Assembly (NCBI RefSeq): GCF_018492665.1
Contig: NZ_JAFVME010000004.1
Location: 1-64,000 of the forward strand
Reading direction: 5' to 3'
DNA length: 64,000 nucleotides
Source of the DNA: Pedobacter sp. B4-66
GTDB taxonomy: Bacteria > Bacteroidota > Bacteroidia > Sphingobacteriales > Sphingobacteriaceae
In this document: positions 26,204 through 35,067 of the stretch, in pieces
How positions within the stretch are numbered: the first letter of the stretch is position 1
Layout of the letters: every line of letters begins with the position of its first letter
Program-made: the position numbers and the translations under genes
Notes under the pieces: generated by a model
Told to the model about the DNA's origin: nothing
Seen by the model: the letters and a program-made list of their open reading frames with translations, nothing else
Databases searched by the model: none

Positions 26204-28089
26204 TATTTATCAAATTTTTTATCAAGTTCTGTCAATCCAATTGTTTGTATAACCGGCTTTCCGCTTATGCTAAAGTTAGGAGTTTTACAAGCAAAAAGCT
26301 GCTCAATAAGCATATTCATTTCTGCCTGGCCTAGTACTGTACCACTTTTAATAGCACTATTCCTTGCCATACTTCTGGCCAATGCATCTCTTTTATCCAG
26401 TTTTAATTCCTGTTGAGAGTTTTTAAACCCTTCTATCAGGTGCTCAAATAACTGAGTTTCATTGATATTATTACTTCCCAGATCGACAGGAATTCCCTCT
26501 ATAACTAGTGTGTTTTTACCAAACTCCCTTACTTCGAAACCTAAACTTTTTATATCCTCCAGTAAACTTTTTGCCAGTTCATAATCATTAGGACTTAAAG
26601 TAACCGTTTGCGGAAATAAACTTTGCTGTGATGCGCCCTTTCGATCTTCAAGATGCAAAATAAAACGCTCATATAAAACCCTTTCATGTGCGGATTGCTG
26701 ATCTATAAGCATAAGGCCCGACTTAATCTGCGAGATGATATAGCGATTATGAAGTTGCATCAATTGCTTCTGTACCGGAACAAATTGGTCGTCAGCCTCG
26801 GTCCCTGCTAATTCAAGAGCAGACTGTTGAGCAGGACTATGATTTGCAATCTCATAAAGAGAGCCCCAGTTTTTTGTACTTGTCGGCATTTTACCACCCC
26901 CGGATCCATAGTTTTTAGAAAAACTTGCATATGAGGTATCTTGACTATAAGATGAATCTCTTGGCGCAGGCTTATCCCCAGCAAAAGGATTAAAATCAGG
27001 ATTAAAACTAATACTAGGCGGCACTATCTCCTCAGGTGCTTTATGAGTAATCATGCTACTAAAGCCAGTCTCCTGGTCAAAATCTATGGTTGGGCTAATA
27101 TTAAACCTCCCTAAAGACCTCTTTACAGCAGAGTGAAGAATCGCATAAATCGACTTTTCATCCAAGTATTTAATCTCAGTTTTAGTAGGGTGTACATTTA
27201 CATCAATCTTCGCAGGATCGATATCGATAAACAAAACATACAACGGAAAGTTATCATCAGGCAACAACTCTTCATAGGCTCTGTTTACAGCGTGATTAAG
27301 ATAAGGATCTTTAATAAAACGATTGTTTACAAAAAAGAACTGCTCACCCCGGGTTTTTTTAGCGAATTCCGGTTTACCTATAAATCCTTTTAAATTAATG
27401 ATAGAAGTATCTTCCTCAACCGGAATTAGGCGTTGATTGTAGTTATTACCAAACAAGTGAACAATACGTTGCTTTAAAGCTGACGCAGGTAACCTGTAAA
27501 TTTCAACCCCATCATGATGAAGACTAAAGCCAATAGCAGGGTTTGCCATTGCTACCCGTTGAAATTCGTCAATGATATGGCGCATTTCCGCAGGATTACT
27601 TTTCAGAAAGTTCCTTCTAGCAGGAGTGTTATAAAATAAGTTCTTTATGCTAATGCTTGTTCCTTCAGCCGCAGCCACAGGTTCTTGCTTTATAAAAGTT
27701 GCTCCCTCAATCTCAATCAGAGTTCCTACTTCATCTTCATGTCTGCGGGTTTTCATTTCTACCTGAGCAATAGCAGCAATAGAAGCCATTGCTTCTCCCC
27801 TAAAGCCCATCGTTCTAATTGCAAAAAGATCTTCAGCTTTTCGAACTTTTGAAGTAGCATGGCGCTCAAAACACATACGAGCATCCGTAATGCTCATCCC
27901 ACACCCATTATCTATAACTTGTATCAATGCCTTACCGGCATCCTTAACAATCAATTGAATTTTATTGGCTCCTGCGTCTATAGCATTCTCCAATAGCTCT
28001 TTTACTGCCGATGCCGGGCGCTGCACCACCTCTCCTGCCGCAATTTGATTAGCAACACTATCGGGTAAAAGTTGTATAATATCTGACAT
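26203..28089 (-). CDS. mutL: DNA mismatch repair protein MutL
   Basis: MutL couples mismatch recognition by MutS to strand removal. The N-terminal GHKL ATPase has 'IAAGEVVQRPASAVKELLEN', 'DAGANKI', 'DNGCGM' and 'TMGFRGEAMASI'. A transducer domain ends at about 330, a variable Ser/Pro-rich linker covers 340-430, and the C-terminal dimerisation domain starts near 440 ('LHNRYIISQIKSGLMLIDQQ'). The endonuclease motif DQHAxxER is represented by 'DQQSAHERVLYE', so nicking activity is possible. Length (628) is normal. Confidence 0.97.
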   Translation of the reverse strand: MSDIIQLLPDSVANQIAAGEVVQRPASAVKELLENAIDAGANKIQLIVKDAGKALIQVIDNGCGMSITDARMCFERHATSKVRKAEDLFAIRTMGFRGEAMASIAAIAQVEMKTRRHEDEVGTLIEIEGATFIKQEPVAAAEGTSISIKNLFYNTPARRNFLKSNPAEMRHIIDEFQRVAMANPAIGFSLHHDGVEIYRLPASALKQRIVHLFGNNYNQRLIPVEEDTSIINLKGFIGKPEFAKKTRGEQFFFVNNRFIKDPYLNHAVNRAYEELLPDDNFPLYVLFIDIDPAKIDVNVHPTKTEIKYLDEKSIYAILHSAVKRSLGRFNISPTIDFDQETGFSSMITHKAPEEIVPPSISFNPDFNPFAGDKPAPRDSSYSQDTSYASFSKNYGSGGGKMPTSTKNWGSLYEIANHSPAQQSALELAGTEADDQFVPVQKQLMQLHNRYIISQIKSGLMLIDQQSAHERVLYERFILHLEDRKGASQQSLFPQTVTLSPNDYELAKSLLEDIKSLGFEVREFGKNTLVIEGIPVDLGSNNINETQLFEHLIEGFKNSQQELKLDKRDALARSMARNSAIKSGTVLGQAEMNMLIEQLFACKTPNFSISGKPVIQTIGLTELDKKFDK

Positions 28090-28281
28090 TTATATTCCTT
28101 GGTAAAGGTTGCTAATTTATGCAAAATAAGCCTCATATCGGCTCTTCTTTTCAGATAATTGATGTTCATGGACCAGATATTACCATAAAATTACCATTAT
28201 ATTTACAACGCCCTCAACACATCAAAAATTTAATAATTACGTTTACTATAACAAAACCTACATTAAGGGAGAAATACATAT

Positions 28282-30099
28282 ATGAGAAAGAATAACCTGG
28301 CAGGTATCATTGCAATTAGTTTCCTTGCATTATTTACATTCACGGCCTGTGCTCAGAACCACCAACAAAATGAACAAACCCTTACTATTTTAAACACTAT
28401 CGAGAACAATACAGTACTTTTAAATAACCATGAAAACATAATCCCTCTGCTAAATCTCGACAAAAAGAACATAGCATCTGTTAGCCTTGGTCTAACCAGC
28501 CAGACTATATTTGACAGTCTTTTAAATAAATACGCAAAAATCACTTCTTTCTCTTCTGCCAACTATCAAAACTCTGCAGCGCTAAATGATCTTGAAGATG
28601 ACTTGAAATACTACAACACCATCATTGTCTCCCTCACCTCAACTGCAGCAAATGAGATCCGGAATATTAACCTTATTAAAAACTTAGCCAACAATAAGCA
28701 AGTCATTGTTTCCTTATTCGGAGATGGCAGAACTCTTCCGTCTTTTGATGAAATTAAAGCTCCAATTATTTGGACTGACCAAAACACTCCTTTAGCTGCC
28801 GAAATTATCCCACAGGTAATTTTCGGAGGAATAGGGGTCAGCAAAAAACTTACGGCCAATTTTTCACCTAAGTATACCGCAAACTCAGGATTCACAACCC
28901 TTCCTATCCGCCTAAAATATACACTTCCTGAAGATGCCAACGTAAATACTGAAAACCTAAAAGAAATAGATAAGATTGCCACCGAAGCCATTAATGCCCG
29001 AGCCACTCCCGGAGTTGTTGTCCTTGTAGCTAAAAATGGAAAGGTTATTTTCAATAAAGGCTACGGCACCCACACTTATGATGACAGAAGTCCTGATAAG
29101 GTTAATGATATTTTTGACCTTGCTTCTGTAACCAAAATTGCCGCCACCACCCCAATTGTTATGCGTCTTTTTGAAGAAAAGAAACTCAAACTGGATACAA
29201 ACATAGGAGCCTACATTCCTAAGGCAAGAGCAACTGCTATGAACAATATTCAGGTAAGAGAGGTAATGTTACATCAGGCAGGATTTATCCCTTACATTCC
29301 TTTCCACGACGCTATCAAACCCACAGATCATAGCGCCGATTCATCAGCAGCTTTTCCAACAAAAGTGGCTGATGGATATTACATAAGAAAAGATTACTTC
29401 AAAGATGTGATGTGGCCCAAAATGCTAAATGCACCTATCAAAACAAGGGGGAAATATGTATATAGCGACATTAGCATGTATGTAATGAAAGATATTGTTG
29501 AGCGCATTAGTGGCGAGCCTTTAAATCAATATGCAAGTGAAAATTTCTATCAACCCCTAGGTATGCAAACCGCAGGATTTCTGCCTAGAAATAGATTCAA
29601 CAAAGATCAGATCATCCCTACAGAAAACGATACCTATTTCAGAAAAACATTATTGACAGGATATGTACACGACCAGGGAGCGGCCTTAGTTGGTGGTGTT
29701 TCGGGCCATGCTGGCTTATTTGCAAGCTCAAATGACTTAGCCATTTTATATCAAATGCTACTAAATAAGGGTGCTTATGGTGGTCAGCAATATTTCAAAC
29801 CCGAAACTGTAGATATGTTTACTCAACGACAATCTCCGGTTAGCAGACGAGGCTTAGGATTTGACAGATGGGATCCTGATCTAACAAAAAAATACCCTTC
29901 AGAACTTGCTTCTTCACAAACATATGGTCACACCGGCTATACCGGCACCTGTGTATGGGTTGATCCATCAAGAGGTTTGGTTTATATATTTCTTTCAAAC
30001 AGAGTTAATCCTTCTGTTACCGATAAACTAAGCACAATGAAAATCAGAGGCAGAATAGAAGACGTAATAAACAAGGCAATTGACAAGGGAACAAAATAA
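28282..30099 (+). CDS. Serine beta-lactamase-like hydrolase with residual GH3 C-terminal domain
   Basis: A lipoprotein-type signal peptide ends in 'FTACAQ'. Residues about 35-215 look like the C-terminal domain of a family 3 glycoside hydrolase ('NTVLLNNHENIIPL', 'VIVSLFGDG'). Residues about 230-600 are a class C beta-lactamase/DD-peptidase domain with Ser282 in 'SVTK', 'YSD' at 394-396 and 'HTG' at 550-552. Many Bacteroidota encode a ~1000-residue fusion of a complete GH3 N-acetylglucosaminidase with this hydrolase. Here the GH3 catalytic barrel is missing. The serine hydrolase is intact and probably acts on cell-wall peptides or esters; the substrate is unknown. Confidence 0.85.
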   Translation: MRKNNLAGIIAISFLALFTFTACAQNHQQNEQTLTILNTIENNTVLLNNHENIIPLLNLDKKNIASVSLGLTSQTIFDSLLNKYAKITSFSSANYQNSAALNDLEDDLKYYNTIIVSLTSTAANEIRNINLIKNLANNKQVIVSLFGDGRTLPSFDEIKAPIIWTDQNTPLAAEIIPQVIFGGIGVSKKLTANFSPKYTANSGFTTLPIRLKYTLPEDANVNTENLKEIDKIATEAINARATPGVVVLVAKNGKVIFNKGYGTHTYDDRSPDKVNDIFDLASVTKIAATTPIVMRLFEEKKLKLDTNIGAYIPKARATAMNNIQVREVMLHQAGFIPYIPFHDAIKPTDHSADSSAAFPTKVADGYYIRKDYFKDVMWPKMLNAPIKTRGKYVYSDISMYVMKDIVERISGEPLNQYASENFYQPLGMQTAGFLPRNRFNKDQIIPTENDTYFRKTLLTGYVHDQGAALVGGVSGHAGLFASSNDLAILYQMLLNKGAYGGQQYFKPETVDMFTQRQSPVSRRGLGFDRWDPDLTKKYPSELASSQTYGHTGYTGTCVWVDPSRGLVYIFLSNRVNPSVTDKLSTMKIRGRIEDVINKAIDKGTK

Positions 30100-30230
30100 C
30101 CTTAAACAAGCTTAAAACAACAATACAAAAGACTGATACACAAACACTACACAACTTTACACATTCAACCATCATAGTCGATATAGAGTCGTTTTTTTCG
30201 TAAATTAGATATAACCTTAAATCTATAATT

Positions 30231-30797
30231 ATGAAAAAAATATCAATTATTGCAGCTCTGCTTATGCTTGTCGTAGTATGTAGAGCTCAAACACCTGATG
30301 ACGCGATGATGAAAGCCTGGGAAGCATACATGACACCTGGTGATGTGCATAAAATGATGGCTAATGACAATGGTTCATGGAAGGCTGAGGTGACTATGTG
30401 GATGAGCCCTGATGCTCCACCAACAAAAAGCGAAGGTTCCTGTATGCAAAGTATGATCCTCGGTGGTCGCTATCAACAGTCCTCATTTAAAGGAACAATG
30501 ATGGGGAAACCTTTTGAAGGTCTGGGTCTTATGGGCTATGATAATGCAAAAAAAGTGTTTGTAAGTTCCTGGGTTGACAACATGGGCACTGGAATGATGC
30601 AAATGGAAGGTACTTGGGATGACGCAACTAAATCAATTACTCTTAAAGGTAAAACTGTAGACCCAATGACAGGTAAAGACATGGATGTACGGGAAGTGCA
30701 CAAAATAGTTGACAATAAAACCCATGTAATGGAAATGTACATGACCACTGATGGCAAAGAAATGAAAACCATGGAAATTAAATTCACTAAAGAATAA
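30231..30797 (+). CDS. DUF1579-family exported protein
   Basis: A signal peptide ('ISIIAALLMLVVVCRAQ') precedes a 170-residue lipocalin-like beta domain. Typical DUF1579 segments are 'GSWKAEVTMWMSPDAPP', 'SFKGTMMGKPFEGLGLMGYD', 'VSSWVDNMGTGMM' and 'GKTVDPMTGKDM'. The function of the family is not established. The protein is unusually Met-rich (about 19 Met), which might mean metal binding or an oxidation buffer, but this is a guess. A strong hairpin follows the stop. Confidence 0.85.
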   Translation: MKKISIIAALLMLVVVCRAQTPDDAMMKAWEAYMTPGDVHKMMANDNGSWKAEVTMWMSPDAPPTKSEGSCMQSMILGGRYQQSSFKGTMMGKPFEGLGLMGYDNAKKVFVSSWVDNMGTGMMQMEGTWDDATKSITLKGKTVDPMTGKDMDVREVHKIVDNKTHVMEMYMTTDGKEMKTMEIKFTKE

Positions 30798-30823
30798 GGT
30801 TTCTCAATAAACCTAATTTTATC

Positions 30824-30868
30824 ACAAGGCCCAATTTTGCTGAGAGAAATAGCAAAATTGGGCCTTGT
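30824..30868. terminator. Strong hairpin between convergent genes
   Basis: A perfect 18-bp stem (30824-30841 with 30851-30868, 9-base loop) lies between the DUF1579 stop and the XRE/S24 stop. There is no real T-run on either strand, so it may end both transcripts only partly or stabilise the 3' ends. Confidence 0.7.
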
Positions 30869-30890
30869 TGCAGAGTATAAAATTTCTTTA

Positions 30891-31580
30891 CTATAACTGA
30901 TTGCGCGTCACCTTACCCTTTACAATAAACAGTTTTTTAATGAATTCCTTCCCGATTACCGTGTCTCCTTTAAAATTGGGATTGGAAGAACGAAGTATAA
31001 GTTTCCCTTCATCAGGATGCTCAAACAGTAACTTTACGGTCACAATACTGTTGGCTCGCTCATCCGCAACCACCAGATACGCTTCTCCCCATTGAATGAT
31101 ATCAAAATTCCGGATCTCCCTGATTGCTATAATTTCACCACTTGCATATTTAGGATACATACTATCACCATAAATAGGCAAATAAGCATCACAATCATTA
31201 AATGGTCTAAAATTGACATAATATTCCGGCGACTCCATAAACAGGTCTTGCCCACCAAAATGCATCTCAGATAAATTTACATTAAAAAAAGGCACACTTT
31301 GACAATCCTGCTCTGAAATAGCAACCGCTGATGATGACGTCGCTTTATCAAACATCTCCCCTTCACCCGTTACTAACCAACTTTCATTGATATGATGACA
31401 ACCAATAATATCTTTTGATAGTCTTTTTCCTATTTTACGCTTTCCATTCTCAATAGCAGAGCAATTACTCACATGTTCAGTCACAGGACCATAAAACTGC
31501 TCCAAAGTCATACCCTTAGCCACTCTTACTTCCTTTAGACGTGAAGAAAAATTATCTCCCTGTATATCAGTTTGTTTCAA
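30891..31580 (-). CDS. XRE-family regulator with S24 (LexA/CI-like) peptidase domain
   Basis: The N-terminal HTH covers about residues 10-70 ('RLKEVRVAKGMTLEQF', 'SAIENGKRKIGKRL'). A linker leads to an S24 domain at about 105-225 with the catalytic Ser in 'IYGDSMYPKYASGEIIAI' and the Lys in 'IVTVKLLFE'. LexA- and phage CI-type repressors of this kind release DNA when they self-cleave after damage. I see no clear Ala-Gly or Cys-Gly site in the linker, so cleavage is uncertain. The start is TTG at 31580: upstream in-frame codons run into a stop, and the next ATG lies inside the HTH. It is divergent from the two-gene unit at 31708, which it probably controls. Confidence 0.85.
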   Translation of the reverse strand: MKQTDIQGDNFSSRLKEVRVAKGMTLEQFYGPVTEHVSNCSAIENGKRKIGKRLSKDIIGCHHINESWLVTGEGEMFDKATSSSAVAISEQDCQSVPFFNVNLSEMHFGGQDLFMESPEYYVNFRPFNDCDAYLPIYGDSMYPKYASGEIIAIREIRNFDIIQWGEAYLVVADERANSIVTVKLLFEHPDEGKLILRSSNPNFKGDTVIGKEFIKKLFIVKGKVTRNQL

Positions 31581-31707
31581 AATACTATCATTTATTTAGT
31601 CATTTAACTTTTTTATTATATCAAAAGAGCGCATACTTGTCTTATGATTGCAGCTAAGTCATATGACTTTAAGCAGGCTGTAAAAATATTCAAATAATTC
31701 AGAAACT

Positions 31708-32895
31708 ATGAAGTATCACAAATTTTGTTGTTACAAACCGTACCCCAGCTCACTTATCAAAAAAGAAATCGAAAGTCCTTATCTGGTACTTAACGAACTA
31801 TTCACCAAAAGAACTATGAAGGATTTTCAAAATGGTCTTTGGACGCTTCAAAGAAACGTCTATAAAGATCATGAGTGGAAGAATTATGATCCGGCAGATC
31901 TTTATATTCTCTGCTATGATTTAATAAGATTAACAGACACCCTCTGGCTAATCAATAAATACAGTCCGGGACTAAGTTCTCCTTTAAACAGTATCCCCGA
32001 TGAAAGTTCAGATTCTGAATTAATGGATAGCCTCAATATGCTATTTGCACGCTTAGGAAATAAAGATCCACATAAAGAAAAGGATAAAGGCCAAACTGTA
32101 CTCAGCAATTTCTTTGACAACAACTATAACGGATTCAACAGGTCCGACATCTATTCCTACCTGCAGCTCGCACTCGATGCGTCATACATGCAAAGCAATA
32201 AATATGATTACTTTAGCACGCAAGACAACGACCTGGCATCAGATTTCTTTAATATATCTGAACTGATCACAGAAGGATACAAGATTTATCAATACGGAGC
32301 CCATATGTTCCCTGACCTTCTGTCCTGTAAAGAAACCAAATTTGCCATTGATTATGACCGTCCGACGCTTTTATCTTATGAATGTCTAGCAAAACCATCT
32401 GACGTCGCTGAAGATTTTTTTACTTATTCCCTTGACATCAACCATATAAATACTGGCTTAAAAGCATGGAAAAAACTTCTATATGAAAATAATTTCTGGA
32501 AAAAAGCAAACAATCCGGGCAATCTGATCCATTTACAGGAGTGCCTGGTAAAGCTGATCGAAACGATCTGGCTGATGCATCAAAAAGGTGAGTTGCAAAG
32601 CTATCAAAACAACTATAAAGCAGCAAACGAAGCGCTATCAATCGCAAAAAATTACAGCTCTGAAGAACAAATTAACCCTTTTCTAGCAATACAAAGTTTT
32701 TTCACATTTAAAAAGATGCATAAATGGAAAATGCTTCTTCACAAGTGGCTTACATACAGCCTAAGTAACTCTGAAAAAATCACACCTAAAAATCAACACA
32801 AGACAGAACTTGCCTTCAGGCAATTATTAAAGTTTATTGAAGCTACTCATTTATTAATGCACAGTCCGAAACAGACTGACAACTCTATCAATTGA
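31708..32895 (+). CDS. Unknown protein with three internal helical repeats
   Basis: I do not recognise the family. The 395 residues lack a signal peptide or membrane segments. A unit of about 55 residues occurs three times (about 32-85, 235-295 and 332-385). Its consensus is an opening Phe, then Leu-x-x-Trp/Leu, Trp, Pro, and an ending of the form 'L..L(I/T)(E/D)(T/A)xxL(M/I)(H/N)': compare 'LIRLTDTLWLINK', 'LVKLIETIWLMHQ' and 'LLKFIEATHLLMH'. This suggests repeated alpha-helical hairpins, perhaps a binding scaffold. It is 7 bases from the nucleotidyltransferase-HEPN gene, surely the same operon, and divergent from the XRE/S24 regulator. Confidence 0.7.
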   Translation: MKYHKFCCYKPYPSSLIKKEIESPYLVLNELFTKRTMKDFQNGLWTLQRNVYKDHEWKNYDPADLYILCYDLIRLTDTLWLINKYSPGLSSPLNSIPDESSDSELMDSLNMLFARLGNKDPHKEKDKGQTVLSNFFDNNYNGFNRSDIYSYLQLALDASYMQSNKYDYFSTQDNDLASDFFNISELITEGYKIYQYGAHMFPDLLSCKETKFAIDYDRPTLLSYECLAKPSDVAEDFFTYSLDINHINTGLKAWKKLLYENNFWKKANNPGNLIHLQECLVKLIETIWLMHQKGELQSYQNNYKAANEALSIAKNYSSEEQINPFLAIQSFFTFKKMHKWKMLLHKWLTYSLSNSEKITPKNQHKTELAFRQLLKFIEATHLLMHSPKQTDNSIN

Positions 32896-32902
32896 ATTAA
32901 TC

Positions 32903-33805
32903 ATGAAAAAACAAAATCTATCTCCTTCGACCGTTAGCGACAAACCAACTGCAGATGCTCTAGAACTTGAAGCCATTAAAGAACTTCTCCTTTCAAAATT
33001 TGCAATAGAAAAGGTCATCTGTTTTGGCAGTATTATTAACAATATTCAAAACAACAGTTGCTTTAAAACCTCAGAGAATGAACCCGAAGTAAAACTACAA
33101 AACAGCTATTATTTACTTGTGGTTCCAAAGGCCAGCGAGACACTTGCAGACATAGTTATACAGATGCAACTGGAAGAAGGTTTAAAAACCCTGGCTAATG
33201 TTACTATTATTGTACACAGGATGGAAGAGATTAATAAAGCCCTGGAAAATGGAAGTTCATTTTTTACCACAATATACAAGAAAGGAACCGTTCTGTTCGA
33301 TCATGAAAAAGAGGACTTTGTAGTTCCCGCCTCCGGTACTCCGCTCAATAAACGAATCATCAAACGGGAAGCCTTTTGGCTCCAGTGGTTTAGCCTTTCT
33401 GAAGGCTTTTTAAGAGGAGCGGTCTTTTTTAAGAATGACAACAACCACAACCTCTCGGTCTACATGCTCCATCAGGCATTGCAGCATTGCTATTCAGGAA
33501 TGCTGCGAGTGCTGACCGGCTATCGTACCAACACCAATGGATTACCCCGATTAATGAAATTAATTGACAATATAATACCGGAATCTTCTTTCACTAGCTT
33601 TAAAAAAACTCCTGAAGATACCAGGCTGATAGGTCTGCTGCTCAAGGGTTTTGGTGATGCGCGATACAGTGACAAATTTAAAATAACCGAACAGGAATTA
33701 TCAATGATAACTACCCGCATTGAAGAAATATTAAAAACTGCTAATACCTCCTGCCTTCTGCACATCAAAAAGATAAAAGAAGGAAAAACATCCTACATTG
33801 CCTAA
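32903..33805 (+). CDS. Nucleotidyltransferase-like/HEPN domain fusion protein
   Basis: The N-terminal ~150 residues have the shape of a minimal nucleotidyltransferase ('AIEKVICFGSI', then 'SYYLLVVPK'). The catalytic Asp residues expected after the GS motif ('D(I/L)DLLV') are replaced, so catalysis is unlikely. Residues about 155-285 are a HEPN helical bundle ('EAFWLQWFSLSEGFLRGA', 'YMLHQALQHCYSGML', 'DARYSDKFKITEQELS'). HEPN proteins are often RNases or toxins paired with nucleotidyltransferases, but I see no R-x4-6-H catalytic motif, so it may bind rather than cut RNA. The gene ends at a 40-bp perfect hairpin. Confidence 0.75.
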   Translation: MKKQNLSPSTVSDKPTADALELEAIKELLLSKFAIEKVICFGSIINNIQNNSCFKTSENEPEVKLQNSYYLLVVPKASETLADIVIQMQLEEGLKTLANVTIIVHRMEEINKALENGSSFFTTIYKKGTVLFDHEKEDFVVPASGTPLNKRIIKREAFWLQWFSLSEGFLRGAVFFKNDNNHNLSVYMLHQALQHCYSGMLRVLTGYRTNTNGLPRLMKLIDNIIPESSFTSFKKTPEDTRLIGLLLKGFGDARYSDKFKITEQELSMITTRIEEILKTANTSCLLHIKKIKEGKTSYIA

Positions 33806-33820
33806 AAATTCAGTAATAGT

Positions 33821-33868
33821 AAAAATGTAGTGATCTCTTCGAAGAGATCACTACATTTTTATTTTTTT
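33821..33868. terminator. Bidirectional terminator, perfect 40-bp inverted repeat
   Basis: Bases 33821-33860 read the same on both strands (20 + 20, no spacer), with A-run and T-run ends. On the plus strand TTTTTATTTTTTT follows. It serves the HEPN gene, and its right end overlaps the stop of the minus-strand oxygenase. Confidence 0.9.
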
Positions 33869-34821
33869 AACCCAATCTCCCTTAGTCTTTCATCAAGATA
33901 TTCACCTGCAGTCATGTCCTCGTAGGCTTTAGGATGACTTCCATCGATACAAGATTCAAGACTTGTTAAGTCCATATCAGAACGTGGGTGTAAAAAGAAA
34001 GGAACCGAAAAACGTGAAGTTTTCATTAATTCCCTTGGTGGATTCACCACTCTATGGGTGGTAGATTTTAATTTATTATTTGTTAATCGTTGCAGCATGT
34101 CTCCAACATTTACAACGATATCAGTATGATGAGCCTTAATTGGCAACCACTCATTGCTTCTTGTCAACACCTCTAAACCATCCGCACTTGCGCCAATTAG
34201 TAAGGTAATCAAATTGATATCTTCATGTGCACCTGCACGAACAGCATCATCCGGCAATGCTTCAGGATCCTGAATAGGAAAATAATGGATTCCTCTTAAA
34301 ATCGAATTTCCATTATGTACATGTTTATCAAAATAATCTATAGGTAACTCAAGATAAGTAGCTATTGCACGTAACAAATGTTTACCATTACTCTCCAAAT
34401 GCTGATAAATTTCTCGGGTTACTTCATTAAATCCAGGGATTTCTTCAAGATATTCATTATCTGGATATTGGCTTTTTATCGGATCATTATCGGTCACTTC
34501 CTGACCAATTTGCCAAAACTCCTTTAAGTCAGCCGTTTTAGCCCCTTTTGCTGTTTCTTTTCCTGGGCTGGTATAACCACGTTGTCCTGCCAGCTCAACT
34601 CTTTCGTATTTTTTCTTCTGTTCAGGAGAAAGCCCAAACATTGACTGAATATTTTTATACAATTGATCGATTAATTCCTGACTTACCCCGTGATTAGTGA
34701 TGGTTACAAAACCAGAATCATTAAACGCCCGACCTAGTTCGTCAGAGAATTTTTTACGCTGTTCTTCATTTCCATTGATGTATGAACCAAGGTCCAAACA
34801 AGGAATATAAGGTGTTGACAT
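33859..34821 (-). CDS. 2-oxoglutarate/Fe(II)-dependent oxygenase, isopenicillin N synthase family
   Basis: The 320-residue protein has the DIOX_N region ('GSYINGNEEQRKKF', 'GFVTITNHGV') and the catalytic jelly-roll with Fe ligands His and Asp in 'AHEDINLITLL', the distal His in 'THRVVNPP' and the 2-oxoglutarate/substrate Arg-x-Ser in 'SRFSVPFFL'. Family members include gibberellin, ethylene and penicillin enzymes; bacterial substrates are mostly unknown. It stands alone, with its own upstream region and terminator. Confidence 0.92.
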   Translation of the reverse strand: MSTPYIPCLDLGSYINGNEEQRKKFSDELGRAFNDSGFVTITNHGVSQELIDQLYKNIQSMFGLSPEQKKKYERVELAGQRGYTSPGKETAKGAKTADLKEFWQIGQEVTDNDPIKSQYPDNEYLEEIPGFNEVTREIYQHLESNGKHLLRAIATYLELPIDYFDKHVHNGNSILRGIHYFPIQDPEALPDDAVRAGAHEDINLITLLIGASADGLEVLTRSNEWLPIKAHHTDIVVNVGDMLQRLTNNKLKSTTHRVVNPPRELMKTSRFSVPFFLHPRSDMDLTSLESCIDGSHPKAYEDMTAGEYLDERLREIGLKK

Positions 34822-35067
34822 AGTAATTTATTTTATGAGTAATAACAATCTAATTTAAGAAACAATTGTTAATAAACCTTAAGTGAGAAACCGTAACTTG
34901 TATAACATTCTACAAATAACTACCTTAAGTTATTCACACAAACAGACCGAAAATAAAATTATCAGATAATTGTAAAGTTAGAATAGAATTGAAATTAATC
35001 GAAAACTATATCGCCTCAAGCAGCGTAAGTTTACTTTACAAAAGATTTTCAAATTAGTATTTGAGTT

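Noticed and set aside
28611..29054. A 147-residue minus-strand frame inside the serine hydrolase gene
   Set aside because: It is fully contained in a gene whose SVTK/YSD/HTG motifs fix the real frame.
30891..31580. Prophage remnant around the S24 regulator
   Set aside because: No integrase, structural or lysis genes are near; the neighbours are an oxygenase and DUF1579.
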